Both the position numbers and the translations under genes were made by a program. From assembly GCA_030431355.1 (NCBI GenBank), contig JAUIJG010000089.1, positions 1 to 14,658 on the forward strand: a stretch of 14,658 nucleotides of DNA. The letters are read 5' to 3'. The stretch comes from a bacterium (GTDB lineage: Bacteria; Cyanobacteriota; Vampirovibrionia; Obscuribacterales; Obscuribacteraceae). The notes beneath the pieces were generated by a model. The model worked only from the letters and a program-made list of their open reading frames with translations. It did not search any database and had not been told where the DNA came from. This document shows, one piece after another, positions 5,204 through 14,425 of this stretch. The first letter of the stretch is position 1; each line of letters opens with the position of its first letter.

Positions 5204-6937
5204 ATGAAACTTTGTCTGGTATGTAACTTTCAGACCTCTGATGACCAAGAAGTATGCCCTCGGGACGGATCTTCCATGGTCACAGTCGGCGACGACCCAC
5301 TTCTCGGGGAAGTGGTGGAAGGTCGCTACAAAATCCAGTCCGTAATAGGGCAGGGTTCCGCCGGTACTGTTTATAAAGCTGTTCAGGAACTAATCGGACG
5401 AGAAGTAGCCATCAAAGTCCTGCATGACTATCTCGTCTCCGACGAAGAGTTCATCAAAAGATTTCGCCAGGAAGCAAAAGCATCCAGCCGACTGAGCCAC
5501 CCTAACATAATCACAATCTACGATTTTGGTGTGATCCCCCAGGGGAACAGACCATATATTGCCATGGACCTTCTGGTCGGCACTCCGCTCTCGGATCTAC
5601 TGGCCCAGGAAGAACGCTTACCATATAAGGAAGCGATTCCTATTTTCACCCAGGTGGCCTCGGCCCTGGGAGAAGCCCATCGAGAAGGGGTTGTCCACCG
5701 GGACGTGAAACCTGAAAATATTGTCCTGGTGGAGAGAAGCGGTCAAAAGCTCTTCCCGATGATGGTGGATTTCGGTATCGCTCGAATCGTTGAAGAATCA
5801 GACGCGGCCAAGATCACCAGAACCGGAACCGTATGCGGTAGTCCGACATACATGAGCCCGGAACAATGCACCAGCTCGAAAGTAGACAATCGAAGCGACA
5901 TCTACTCCCTGGCGGTTGTTATTTATGAAACCCTGACCGGAGAGGTGCCTTTCCATTCCGAAGAGCTAGTACGGGTTATGGCTATGCACCTTAGTGATCC
6001 GCCGACACCTCTCAATCAAGTCAAACCGGGTCTTCGCTTCCCCGACGCCCTGGAAGAGGTGGTTTATAAAGCCCTTGCCAAGAGCCCGGATCAACGCTAT
6101 CAGACCATGGATGAGTTTGCCGAAGCCCTGGAAGAAGCCGTCAAGCAACCGGTGGCAGATCCCCTGCGCAGGCCGACCACCCAGTCCATGACCAAACCGG
6201 ACGTAGAGCCCGGCCCACTGGCCCAGGACGATTCACTCAAACCCCAGCACGCAACAAACACCGGCGAAGTAAATATTCCAAATATGTCCAACAAGGACCT
6301 GGCCTCCAGAGCCCTGGAAGATTTTCAAACGAGAACGCCCAACCCCGACGAGCATACCGGTTCAACAACCAGCGCCTCCTCCGTACAAGACCAGGTGCAG
6401 GCGATGCGCTCCCAGATAAAACATGATCGCCAGGCTGCTATTAAAGAGACCGGCCTATCGGGCAAAGATTTCAGTAGAGGCAGGGATGGCTCTCCCATCG
6501 CAGCCGCTTTACAACGTATTCTTCCTTTCCTTCTGGGAGCTATCGGAGTAGCAGTACTGGGCTTCGCCCTCAACTCCTTCGGTATCGATTTCGGCTCGAT
6601 GATTCCAAAAGGCGGAGAGACGCCCGAAGTGGTAACCAAAGATGCCGCCAAAGACGCGCTGAAAGAAGGCCGGCTCAGTGACGCCATCGCCATCATGGAA
6701 GCGATGAAAAAGAAAGGCGAACTAGGAGATAAGGGCGAAGATAAGCTAAACGAGACCTATCTCAATCAAGGTAAGTATTTCGCAAAAAACAATCAGGAAG
6801 ATGAAGCCCTGGATGTCCTGAACAAAGTAGATAAAAACTCCTCTTACTATAAAGAGGCGAAAAAGCTAATCAAAGATCTCGACAAAGAAGACAGCAGTGA
6901 AAACAATTCCCAGAGAAGAAGACGTCGCAAGCGCTAA
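5204..6937 (+). CDS. Membrane Ser/Thr protein kinase (Hanks-type) with N-terminal zinc-ribbon-like module
   Basis: The 577-residue protein has four parts. Residues 4-22 form a CxxC-x10-CPRDG zinc-ribbon-like module. Residues 42-310 are a complete Hanks-type kinase: glycine loop GQGSAGTV (49-56), catalytic Lys71 in AIKV, HRDVKPEN with Asp167, DFG at 189-191, and SPTYMSPEQ in the activation segment. A disordered Pro/Thr/Gln-rich linker follows to about 425. One membrane segment (about 437-459, ILPFLLGAIGVAVLGFAL) then leads to a roughly 115-residue charged helical region resembling TPR repeats (EGRLSDAIAIMEAM, NQEDEALDVLNKV) and ending in a run of arginines and lysine. All catalytic residues are present, so it should be active. 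Targets are unknown. The ATG at 5204 has no Shine-Dalgarno sequence. Its stop interlocks with that of accA. Zinc-ribbon kinases of this style are, to my knowledge, frequent in Obscuribacterales-like genomes. Confidence 0.92.
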   Translation: MKLCLVCNFQTSDDQEVCPRDGSSMVTVGDDPLLGEVVEGRYKIQSVIGQGSAGTVYKAVQELIGREVAIKVLHDYLVSDEEFIKRFRQEAKASSRLSHPNIITIYDFGVIPQGNRPYIAMDLLVGTPLSDLLAQEERLPYKEAIPIFTQVASALGEAHREGVVHRDVKPENIVLVERSGQKLFPMMVDFGIARIVEESDAAKITRTGTVCGSPTYMSPEQCTSSKVDNRSDIYSLAVVIYETLTGEVPFHSEELVRVMAMHLSDPPTPLNQVKPGLRFPDALEEVVYKALAKSPDQRYQTMDEFAEALEEAVKQPVADPLRRPTTQSMTKPDVEPGPLAQDDSLKPQHATNTGEVNIPNMSNKDLASRALEDFQTRTPNPDEHTGSTTSASSVQDQVQAMRSQIKHDRQAAIKETGLSGKDFSRGRDGSPIAAALQRILPFLLGAIGVAVLGFALNSFGIDFGSMIPKGGETPEVVTKDAAKDALKEGRLSDAIAIMEAMKKKGELGDKGEDKLNETYLNQGKYFAKNNQEDEALDVLNKVDKNSSYYKEAKKLIKDLDKEDSSENNSQRRRRRKR

Positions 6938-7902
6938 ACTTCGACGAAGGCTCCTATCTCTCTGTATTTGTTCTGTCTGTCTTTTCGAACCTCTTCTTTA
7001 GACATAGAACCGAGCACATCAAGCTCTTTTAGGATGGCTTCTTTCACGCGTTCCGCGGCCAGATCCGGATCTCGATGGGCACCACCCAGAGGCTCTTCGA
7101 TAACAGCATCTATGACGCCGAGACGATGAATTTCTCTGGCTGTAATGCGCATAGCCTCAGCGGCTTCCAGCACCTTCTCCGCTGACCGCCAGAGAATAGA
7201 AGCACAGCCTTCCGGTGAAATCACGGAATAAACTGAATGCTCAAGCATCAAAATCCTGTTCGCAACTCCGATGGCCAGGGCACCGCCGGAGCCACCCTCA
7301 CCGGTCACCACAGACACCACCGGTACTGTCAATCCTGATAGCTCAAGAAGATTAAGAGCGATGGCCTGGGCTTGATTGTGAGCCTCCGCTTCCAGACCTG
7401 GGTAGGCGCCTGGAGTATCTATGAGAGTGACTACAGGAATACCGAATTTGTTCGCGTGGCGAAAAGCTCTCAACGCTTTTCTGTAACCTTCGGGCTGCGG
7501 CATGCCGAAATTGCATTTTTGTTTTGTGCGCAGGTCACGCCCTTTCTGAGTGCCAACCACGAGACATCTATGGTTATCATCGAGACGCACTAATCCGCAC
7601 ACCATGGCCGGATCATCAGTTCCTTTTCTATCACCGTGCAATTCCAACCATTCGGAATCCCAGCGTTCAAGATAATCTCTTGTATAAGGTCTTTGCGGGT
7701 GCCTGGCAATGGCCAGGTGATCTATTGATTTTAGGTTTGAATAAAGTGACTTCTTCAGCTTGGCATACTGTTCCTGCAGCTTCTCGATATCGGTCTCCAG
7801 CTCAGGATGGCTAACGAGTTGTTGCTCCAGGCGAGTTATCTGCTCGGATAGAACTTCAAGGGGTTTTTCAAACTCCAGGGGAATAGGTTTAGTATCAGCC
7901 AT
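6934..7902 (-). CDS. accA: Acetyl-CoA carboxylase carboxyltransferase subunit alpha
   Basis: AccA pairs with AccD to move the carboxyl group from carboxybiotin to acetyl-CoA, forming malonyl-CoA for fatty-acid synthesis. The 322 residues match the family length. Typical blocks are a helical N-terminus (LEVLSEQITRLEQQL), ARHPQRPYTRDYLE, ELHGDR, GTQKGRDLRTKQKCNFGMPQPEGYRKALR, TLIDTPGAYPGLEAEAHNQA, and the oxyanion-type GEGGSGGALAIG followed by YSVISPEGCASILWR. The ATG at 7902 has GAGGA 9 nt upstream. The gene lies 20 bp downstream of accD on the same strand and is clearly an operon partner. The TAG stop shares 4 bp with the stop of the convergent kinase gene, with no terminator between them. 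Confidence 0.97.
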   Translation of the reverse strand: MADTKPIPLEFEKPLEVLSEQITRLEQQLVSHPELETDIEKLQEQYAKLKKSLYSNLKSIDHLAIARHPQRPYTRDYLERWDSEWLELHGDRKGTDDPAMVCGLVRLDDNHRCLVVGTQKGRDLRTKQKCNFGMPQPEGYRKALRAFRHANKFGIPVVTLIDTPGAYPGLEAEAHNQAQAIALNLLELSGLTVPVVSVVTGEGGSGGALAIGVANRILMLEHSVYSVISPEGCASILWRSAEKVLEAAEAMRITAREIHRLGVIDAVIEEPLGGAHRDPDLAAERVKEAILKELDVLGSMSKEEVRKDRQNKYREIGAFVEV

Positions 7903-7922
7903 TTATCTACTTCCTCTATCTC

Positions 7923-8873
7923 TTATTTCTTGGCACGGGAAGCCACTTTCGACCTTCCGTTGGAACTAGAACCGGTTCCTTTTTTTGAGGACTCTTTTGC
8001 CGGAGCGTGGAACTCAATCAAATTGGCGATGGTTCCCTTCAGACGAGTACGTTCAAGAACCATGTCAACCTGACCATGCTTGAGCAAATACTCTGCCGTC
8101 TGGAAGTCGGCAGGAAGTTTCTGCCGGATAGTCTGCTCGATCACACGGCGACCGGCAAAGCCGACCCGGGCACCAAGTTCGGCGATGATGATATCACCGA
8201 GCATGGCAAAGCTTGCCGTCACTCCACCAAAGGTGGGCTCGGAAAGAATACTTATATATAGAAGGCCGGCGTCATCAAGATCCTTGAGAGCGGAACTTGT
8301 CTTAGCCAACTGCATGAGACTGAGAATTCCTTCCTGCATACGAGCACCACCGGAGCTGGAAACGATGATGACAGGCAGGTTCTCTTCGATAGCTTTCTCT
8401 ATCACTCGGGTTACTTTTTCGCCGACGACGGACCCCATGGAACCGCCGAAGAAAGCAAAATCCATGACACCAACTGCGGCACCATGACCATTGATCTTGC
8501 AAGTTCCGGTGACAATCGCTTCGTGCAATCCGGACTTCTTCTGGGCTTGCTTCTGACGCTTCGGATAGCTATCGGTGTCGACAAACTCAAGAGGATCAGA
8601 AGAATCCATCTTTTGATCTATTTCTACGAAAGTACCCGGGTCGGCCAGTTGCTCAATACGCTCTTCGGCACCGATGCGAAAATGATACTGGCACTTAGGA
8701 CAAACATGAAGATTCTCTCTTAAGTCCCTGGAGTAAAGCATCTCACGACATTGAAAACAATGACTCCAGAGCGCGCAGTACTCCTCATTTGAAAGAGGCT
8801 GTTTGGGAACAAGGTTTTCCCGCTCACGCCTTTTCTTTCTGTTTGAGAACCAGTCTTTGAGATCCATAACCAT
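7923..8873 (-). CDS. accD: Acetyl-CoA carboxylase carboxyltransferase subunit beta
   Basis: This is the partner of AccA. The N-terminal zinc finger is visible as C39-x2-C42-x15-C58-x2-C61 (CFQC...CPKC). It is followed by the crotonase-like core with SDPLEFVDTDSYPKR, SGLHEAIVTGTCKI, VMDFAFFGGSMGSVVGEK, SSSGGARMQEGILSLMQ, PTFGGVTASFAMLGDI, and GFAGRRVIEQTIRQKLPADFQTAEYLL. The tail is Ser/Lys-rich and low complexity. Two starts are possible, ATG 8873 (MVMDLKDWF) and ATG 8867 (MDLKDWF). The latter fits the family start (MSLFDWF) better, and neither has a clear Shine-Dalgarno sequence. A promoter lies about 105 nt upstream. It precedes accA in the order accD-accA. Confidence 0.97.
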   Translation of the reverse strand: MVMDLKDWFSNRKKRRERENLVPKQPLSNEEYCALWSHCFQCREMLYSRDLRENLHVCPKCQYHFRIGAEERIEQLADPGTFVEIDQKMDSSDPLEFVDTDSYPKRQKQAQKKSGLHEAIVTGTCKINGHGAAVGVMDFAFFGGSMGSVVGEKVTRVIEKAIEENLPVIIVSSSGGARMQEGILSLMQLAKTSSALKDLDDAGLLYISILSEPTFGGVTASFAMLGDIIIAELGARVGFAGRRVIEQTIRQKLPADFQTAEYLLKHGQVDMVLERTRLKGTIANLIEFHAPAKESSKKGTGSSSNGRSKVASRAKK

Positions 8874-8977
8874 AAGTCAAACCCGGGCTATAAAATAGGA
8901 AGCAGTTAACACAGTTAGTTTCCGACAGATACTCTCAGAGAGACAGGAAAACACCAAACTCCCGGAAGCAAGCGCCG

Positions 8978-8986
8978 ATTATATCA
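8978..8986 (-). promoter_or_regulatory. Extended -10 promoter for accD-accA
   Basis: On the minus strand, TGATATAAT (8986-8978) is a perfect extended -10 element (TGnTATAAT), about 105 nt upstream of the accD start. The -35 region 17 bp further is poor, as is usual for extended -10 promoters. The resulting leader would be close to 100 nt long. Confidence 0.5.
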
Positions 8987-9021
8987 TCGATAAAGTCTAT
9001 ATAGGTAAGATACGAAGAAAG

Positions 9022-9822
9022 ATGAGCAGGTACAGATTCATAGTCGATATAAACGAAGAAGGAAAAGAGCCGGAAACAGGCGAGACGCTGGAATTGGAGC
9101 ACAAAGACCTGATTCATCAGTTGAGGAAAGTGTTAAGACTTTCCAGGAACTCAGAAATAGACATTCTCGACGGCAAGGGAAAACTCTATGCCTGCACGAT
9201 CGAGAAGCTGGATAGGGAGTCGGTAACAGCCCGCATAGACAAGGTAGAGCAAGAGCAGAGATCAGACAGTCCATCCGTTTCCATAGCCTGTGCCATTCTT
9301 AGAAACGACCGCTTCGATTTGATCGTTCAGAAGCTTACCGAACTGGGTGTCGAGAGAATAATTCCAATCTACACCGAGCACTCGGTAGTAAAGAGGCGAT
9401 CAGATCAGGAGAAAGAGGAAAAGAGACTCAGGCGCTGGATGTCAATAGCAAAGGAGGCCAGCGAGCAATCTGAACGCTTCAGGCTGCCAACGATTGATCA
9501 TCCATCAGAACTTGAAGATTTTTTAAAGTTGTCCTCCGAAGTCAAGGAAGGGAGCGCTTTCTTCATCTGCGCTGCCAGAGATGACGCACCACCATTGGTA
9601 CAACAACTACTAAGCCTATCAGGCGACAAAACATCACGGACAATACCACTGACGCATATACAAATAGTTATCGGCCCGGAAGGCGGATTTACTCGGTCGG
9701 AGATTGACAGCGCCATCAACAGCGGCTTTCGACCTTGTAATCTAGCCAAAACTATACTCCGTAGTGAAACAGCGGCGATCTCATCTGCCACCATAGCAGT
9801 CTCACTTGGAGATTTTTTATGA
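9022..9822 (+). CDS. rsmE: 16S rRNA (uracil1498-N3)-methyltransferase
   Basis: RsmE uses SAM to methylate N3 of U1498 in the 30S decoding region. The 266-residue length is in the family range (about 240-270). An N-terminal PUA-like domain (about 1-75, including HQLRKVLRLSRNSEIDILDGKG) precedes the SPOUT-fold methyltransferase. Diagnostic motifs are QKLTELGVERIIPIYTEHSV (103-122), KEASEQSERFRLP (144-156), VIGPEGGFTRSEID (216-229, SAM-binding trefoil knot) and LAKTILRSETAAI (241-253). The ATG at 9022 has a weak purine-rich GAAGAAAG upstream. It is divergent from accD, and yggS follows after 220 bp with its own promoter candidate. Confidence 0.95.
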   Translation: MSRYRFIVDINEEGKEPETGETLELEHKDLIHQLRKVLRLSRNSEIDILDGKGKLYACTIEKLDRESVTARIDKVEQEQRSDSPSVSIACAILRNDRFDLIVQKLTELGVERIIPIYTEHSVVKRRSDQEKEEKRLRRWMSIAKEASEQSERFRLPTIDHPSELEDFLKLSSEVKEGSAFFICAARDDAPPLVQQLLSLSGDKTSRTIPLTHIQIVIGPEGGFTRSEIDSAINSGFRPCNLAKTILRSETAAISSATIAVSLGDFL

Positions 9823-9961
9823 CACCGGCAAAAATATCAGTCGCATCTACACTAGACATATAAATCGCGCACAATGCAACCATATGCGCACCACATCAGA
9901 ATAAACAAACATCAGCAAACCAAATCGCGAAAAAAAATTTCAGACGCTGCACTGATGAGAC

Positions 9962-9993
9962 TTGACAAACAATAGTAATACAAGGCTTAATAA
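9962..9993 (+). promoter_or_regulatory. Candidate promoter for yggS-sepF
   Basis: A perfect -35 hexamer TTGACA (9962-9967) is followed after 18-20 bp by the AT-rich -10-like stretch CTTAATAA (9986-9993), about 50 bp before the yggS ATG. The exact -10 register is unclear. The rest of the 220-bp spacer after rsmE (9823-10042) is A-rich, with two copies each of AAATCGCG and ACATCAG and a 9-A run, but no gene. Confidence 0.45.
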
Positions 9994-10042
9994 TAGGCGT
10001 TGTAGGTGACATCACTTTTGGAAGTCGAGCGACTAGAAAGGC

Positions 10043-10711
10043 ATGGGTGTGGCTGCTAATTTAGCCCGCATAGAAGAAGCATTAGCTGATAAAAACGTCA
10101 GGCTCATAGCCGTGACAAAGAAAGCTGCCCCCTCTCAAATGGAAGAAGCCTTCGAGCAGGGAGTCACCGAATTTGGTGAAAACCGAATTCAAGACGCCCT
10201 GGACAAAAGAGAGAAGCTTTCACCATCACTGGTGCAAAAAGCGAACTGGCACTTCATTGGTCATCTCCAGACCAATAAAGTGAAATTCGCGATCGGCAAT
10301 TTCTCTCTCATTCACTCGGTGGACTCACTGAAACTAGCAAAAGAAATCTCTCGGGTAGCCGCAAAAAAAGACATAACCCAGGCGATTCTTCTGCAAGTGA
10401 AAGTAGCAAAAGATCCCTCCAAGTCAGGCTTTTCGACAGAAGAGATCCTGGCGCAACTGGGTGAAATTAAGAGCTTGCCGAATCTCGACTTACAGGGGTT
10501 GATGACCATAACGCCGCTCACCGACGACAGGAAATTCAGGAAGCAATGCTTCATCGATTTGAAAAAATTGAGAGACGACCTGGAAGCCAAATACGATGTC
10601 TCACTGAAAGAACTGTCCATGGGAATGACAGATGACTGGCAAGATGCTGTCGATTGCGGCGCAACGATGATTAGATTGGGAAGGGCTATTTTTTATGACG
10701 CCTGCGCTTGA
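10043..10711 (+). CDS. yggS: YggS/PipY/PROSC-family PLP-binding protein (PLP homeostasis)
   Basis: This family binds pyridoxal phosphate on a single-domain alanine-racemase-like barrel and buffers cellular PLP and amino-acid pools; no strong enzymatic activity is known. The 222 residues match the family. The PLP lysine is in AVTKKA (Lys26 by alignment to AVSKTKP). Conserved blocks are FGENRIQDALDK, WHFIGHLQTNKVK, IHSVDS, VAKDPSKSGF, LQGLMTITPL, and LSMGMTDDWQDAVDCGATMIRLGRAIF. The ATG at 10043 has GAAAGG only a few bases upstream, so the ribosome binding site is weak, but the N-terminus (VAANLARIEEAL) fits the family. It is followed by sepF after 69 bp. In cyanobacteria the homologue PipY is typically linked to pipX; no PipX-like gene is present here. 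Confidence 0.95.
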   Translation: MGVAANLARIEEALADKNVRLIAVTKKAAPSQMEEAFEQGVTEFGENRIQDALDKREKLSPSLVQKANWHFIGHLQTNKVKFAIGNFSLIHSVDSLKLAKEISRVAAKKDITQAILLQVKVAKDPSKSGFSTEEILAQLGEIKSLPNLDLQGLMTITPLTDDRKFRKQCFIDLKKLRDDLEAKYDVSLKELSMGMTDDWQDAVDCGATMIRLGRAIFYDACA

Positions 10712-10780
10712 CGCAGGAGTTGAAAGATTTATTCAAACGATGAGATCAGGGGAATTTAGAATCCGGCAAGGAGGAATAAG

Positions 10781-11296
10781 GTGCCAAATATAGTTCAAAA
10801 ATTTAAAAGTTTCTGGTTCGGACCAGCCGACCACTACGAGCAAGAAGATTTCGAAGACCTGTTCGAGCAATCCGATGAGGTATATGCTACGAATGGTCAG
10901 CTAGCGCTTGATACTGCTCCGATTGAGAGCCCGCAGGCGCCACCAAGTGCAGTGATTACAACCAACAACCGCTCCAAGGTTGTCGAGCATCCCAGCGCAG
11001 CTTCAGCTAGTGAAGTTCTCGTTGTGGAGCCTCGTCAGTTTGAAGAGTCCGTGGAGATTGTCGACCACCTTCGCAATCGCAAATCGGTTCTTCTCAACCT
11101 GCACATGCTAGACAATGAGCAATCCCAGAGAGTCGTAGACTTCCTTTCCGGGGCAACCTGGGCCATCGATGGACATCAACAAAGAATCGGTGACGGAGTG
11201 TTTCTCTTCGCCCCTGCTTCAGTGACCATCAGCTCGGAATCCAACTCCTCTAAAGTTCTAAAAGAAGCATTCTGGAATCAGACCCAGACCCTCTAA
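10781..11296 (+). CDS. sepF: Cell division protein SepF
   Basis: SepF anchors and bundles FtsZ filaments at the membrane during septation. The 171-residue protein has the expected layout. An N-terminal amphipathic membrane-targeting helix (MPNIVQKFKSFWFG) comes first, then an acidic stretch (EQEDFEDLFEQSDE) and a disordered Pro/Ser/Ala linker (to about 78). The SepF core follows, with LVVEPRQFEESVEIVDHLRNRKSV, LLNLHMLDNEQSQRVVDFLSGATWAIDG and IGDGVFLFAPASV. The start is a GTG at 10781, supported by AAGGAGG (10768-10774) 6 nt upstream, a near-perfect ribosome binding site. The neighbour order yggS-sepF is a conserved pairing in Firmicutes and Cyanobacteria (ylmE-ylmF). A strong terminator follows 25 bp after the stop. 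Confidence 0.95.
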   Translation: MPNIVQKFKSFWFGPADHYEQEDFEDLFEQSDEVYATNGQLALDTAPIESPQAPPSAVITTNNRSKVVEHPSAASASEVLVVEPRQFEESVEIVDHLRNRKSVLLNLHMLDNEQSQRVVDFLSGATWAIDGHQQRIGDGVFLFAPASVTISSESNSSKVLKEAFWNQTQTL

Positions 11297-11321
11297 GAAC
11301 TAGCGCCAGTAAACTTGTCGG

Positions 11322-11350
11322 AAAGCCATCCTCCCAGGAGGATGGCTTTT
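11322..11350 (+). terminator. Rho-independent terminator after sepF
   Basis: AAAGCCATCCTCC (11322-11334) and GGAGGATGGCTTT (11337-11349) form a perfect 13-bp stem around CA (in practice a 4-nt loop), ending in TTTT. It ends the rsmE/yggS/sepF strand. The facing M23 gene ends at 11396. The reverse strand also offers a short T-run, so weak bidirectional action is possible. Confidence 0.9.
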
Positions 11351-11395
11351 AAATTACCGGCGTCATTGCCAGCTAAAACTACAAAACGGAAAGAA

Positions 11396-12361
11396 CTAAT
11401 AGACTTTCGAAAACCAGTTCATCGGATCGGTAGCCTCATTGTTTACATAAACGCCGAAGTGCAAATGGGGTCCGCTAGCTCTTCCGGTGGAGCCGACAGC
11501 GCCTATATGCTGTCCGGCCTTCACCATATCGCCTTCCTTCACTTTCAATGAATTCATGTGGATATAGATAGAGACAACACCCCGCCCATGATCAAGACAT
11601 ATGGTATTGCCATGCAACTTCCAACCGGTCTTCGCCACAATTACTTTCCCGTCGGCCGGAGCGTAGATTGGCGTGCCCCGGGGCGCGGCAAAATCAGTTC
11701 CGGAGTGGAAATAGTCTTTTAGAAGTTTGCCGTTGACGATGCGCCGAATTCCGAAAACTGAGGAGATTCTAGCCTTCTTAACCGGCTTTTCAAACTTTCC
11801 TGACCAACGTTTCTCGTCAGAAAGAGCCAACTTAGCTTTTTTAATAGTCTCTTTTTCGCCGGGGGAAGCTTTGAAGTTATTCTTTGTCTTCGGTAGCCTC
11901 AATCTTCTGGTGGGATATTTTGCGTCGACAACTTTGAGCGCTTTAGTGGTGGTGTCACCAAATGCAATCTTGTGCACACCAGGGTCAATGGTGACAGGAA
12001 TACCTAGAAGACAAGACCACTTACCTTCCGCAGTCTCCTTAAACAGCTTTATCTTGTTGCCTTCAAAGGAGACGAAAGCGGGATCTGAGGATTCGTGGTC
12101 GAGTCCCGAGAGAATCACCTTGACGGTCTCCCCTTGTTTTGGGGAAGGATTAGATACTGAAATAGAAGGCTTTGTTTCTTTAGCGGGAGAACCATCCACA
12201 GGAGAAGCTGGGGAGGAGGCGCCTGGAAGAGGAGCTGACCCATTTTCATTGACAGCTAGGTGGGTGTTGGGATTGTATGCAAAAACTGGGGTGACCGATA
12301 ATACAAAAGAAATACCAAAAGCCATCCTCACTAATGCAGCGTTACGTGCATGGCGAAGCAT
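11396..12361 (-). CDS. Secreted M23 (LytM-type) metallopeptidase with N-terminal Ig-like domain
   Basis: M23 enzymes cut peptide cross-links of peptidoglycan outside the cytoplasmic membrane, or act as amidase activators when metal ligands are lost. This one keeps them: His219 and Asp223 in YFHSGTDFAAPRGTPIYAPADG, His268 in YIHM, and His299-Leu-His301 in GPHLHFGV. It is therefore likely an active endopeptidase. Residues 1-28 form a signal peptide (hydrophobic AFGISFVLSVTPVFA, cleavage likely after VFA). A Pro/Ser-rich spacer follows, then an Ig-like beta domain (about 64-145, with NPSPKQGETVKVILSG) and a basic linker before the catalytic domain. The ATG at 12361 has AGGAG 13 nt upstream, which is long; Met13 is an alternative start that would shorten the signal peptide. 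The gene lies 53 bp downstream of the PC4-like gene on the same strand. Confidence 0.93.
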   Translation of the reverse strand: MLRHARNAALVRMAFGISFVLSVTPVFAYNPNTHLAVNENGSAPLPGASSPASPVDGSPAKETKPSISVSNPSPKQGETVKVILSGLDHESSDPAFVSFEGNKIKLFKETAEGKWSCLLGIPVTIDPGVHKIAFGDTTTKALKVVDAKYPTRRLRLPKTKNNFKASPGEKETIKKAKLALSDEKRWSGKFEKPVKKARISSVFGIRRIVNGKLLKDYFHSGTDFAAPRGTPIYAPADGKVIVAKTGWKLHGNTICLDHGRGVVSIYIHMNSLKVKEGDMVKAGQHIGAVGSTGRASGPHLHFGVYVNNEATDPMNWFSKVY

Positions 12362-12414
12362 CTAAATATGAGAACTCCTAGAAAGCTTATTTCCGACTAC
12401 GACTAAAGGATAAC

Positions 12415-12639
12415 CTATTCTTCGTCTTCGGAATTTGGTACCAATCTTTCGATGGCTTCTTTCAAGGCTTCAATTTTCTCGATAGGAATTGCCACACCCT
12501 TTTTGGTAGGCTTCTCTTCTTGCTCTTTATCCACGTACCATTCGCGGATGTGAAGATACTTTGTACCGCGATACTCACCGACATAGACGTTGATTGTCTC
12601 GCCTCTAGCCTTCTCGTGAACGGTAATTCTCTCTTCCAA
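12415..12639 (-). CDS. PC4/p15-like single-stranded-DNA-binding protein
   Basis: The 74-residue product matches the transcriptional coactivator p15 (PC4) fold: a beta-sheet binding single-stranded nucleic acid plus one C-terminal helix, acting as a dimer. The pattern is INVYVGEYRGTKYLHIREWYVD (strands), then KPTKKGVAIPIEKIEALKEAIERL, where PTKKGV and the closing helix are the family hallmark, and an acidic tail EDEE. Bacterial PC4 proteins (YdbC-like) bind ssDNA; their cellular role is not settled. The start is TTG at 12639, supported by GGAGG 8 nt upstream; no ATG lies nearby. It heads the strand leading to the M23 gene and is divergent from obgE, sharing a 151-bp control region with a dyad. 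Confidence 0.85.
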   Translation of the reverse strand: MEERITVHEKARGETINVYVGEYRGTKYLHIREWYVDKEQEEKPTKKGVAIPIEKIEALKEAIERLVPNSEDEE

Positions 12640-12700
12640 GGTATATCCCTCCGTCTAAATCCCCAATGAATTTTTGTGTTTTAAACAGGTTCCCACTTAA

Positions 12701-12737
12701 AGACTCTACTTATACTTTAGGTGTATACAAAGAGTCT
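12701..12737. promoter_or_regulatory. Two-part dyad in the PC4-obgE divergent promoter region
   Basis: AGACTCT (12701-12707) and AGAGTCT (12731-12737) form a 7-bp outer inverted repeat. Inside it, TATAC (12711-12715) and GTATA (12723-12727) form a 5-bp inner one with a 7-nt loop. TATACT (12711-12716) is a possible plus-strand -10 box. The symmetry and the position between two divergent genes suggest an operator or an mRNA leader structure. Confidence 0.4.
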
Positions 12738-12745
12738 ATTAATAA

Positions 12746-14280
<1,535 letters not shown>

Positions 14281-14294
14281 TGCTAAAACTCCTG

Positions 14295-14315
14295 ATTGCA
14301 ATTCATGAATTCAAT
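14295..14315 (-). promoter_or_regulatory. Near-perfect palindrome just upstream of the 62-aa gene's ribosome binding site
   Basis: AATTCATGAATT (14300-14311) is a 12-bp perfect palindrome. The flanks ATTG (14295-14298) and CAAT (14312-14315) extend it with a single extra C at 14299. On the minus strand it ends next to the CAGGAG of the small gene, so it could be an operator or an mRNA hairpin. The rest of 14281-14425 shows two direct copies of GGACCATA (14398, 14415) and no gene. Confidence 0.4.
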
Positions 14316-14425
14316 AAAGGTCCCGGCTCCAGAATAAATAGCTGTAATAACTAAACCGACCAAACATTAGTCTGCGCTTATGTTAGAAAGCGGATCAGGA
14401 CCATATTTCTGGATGGACCATAATA

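Noticed and set aside
8080..8487. 135-aa plus-strand ORF opposite accD
   Set aside because: Lies entirely inside accD on the other strand; Ser/Pro/Arg-rich composition typical of a shadow frame.
11727..12365. 212-aa plus-strand ORF opposite the M23 gene
   Set aside because: It is the mirror of a clearly recognisable secreted M23 peptidase with intact metal ligands, and has no family features of its own.
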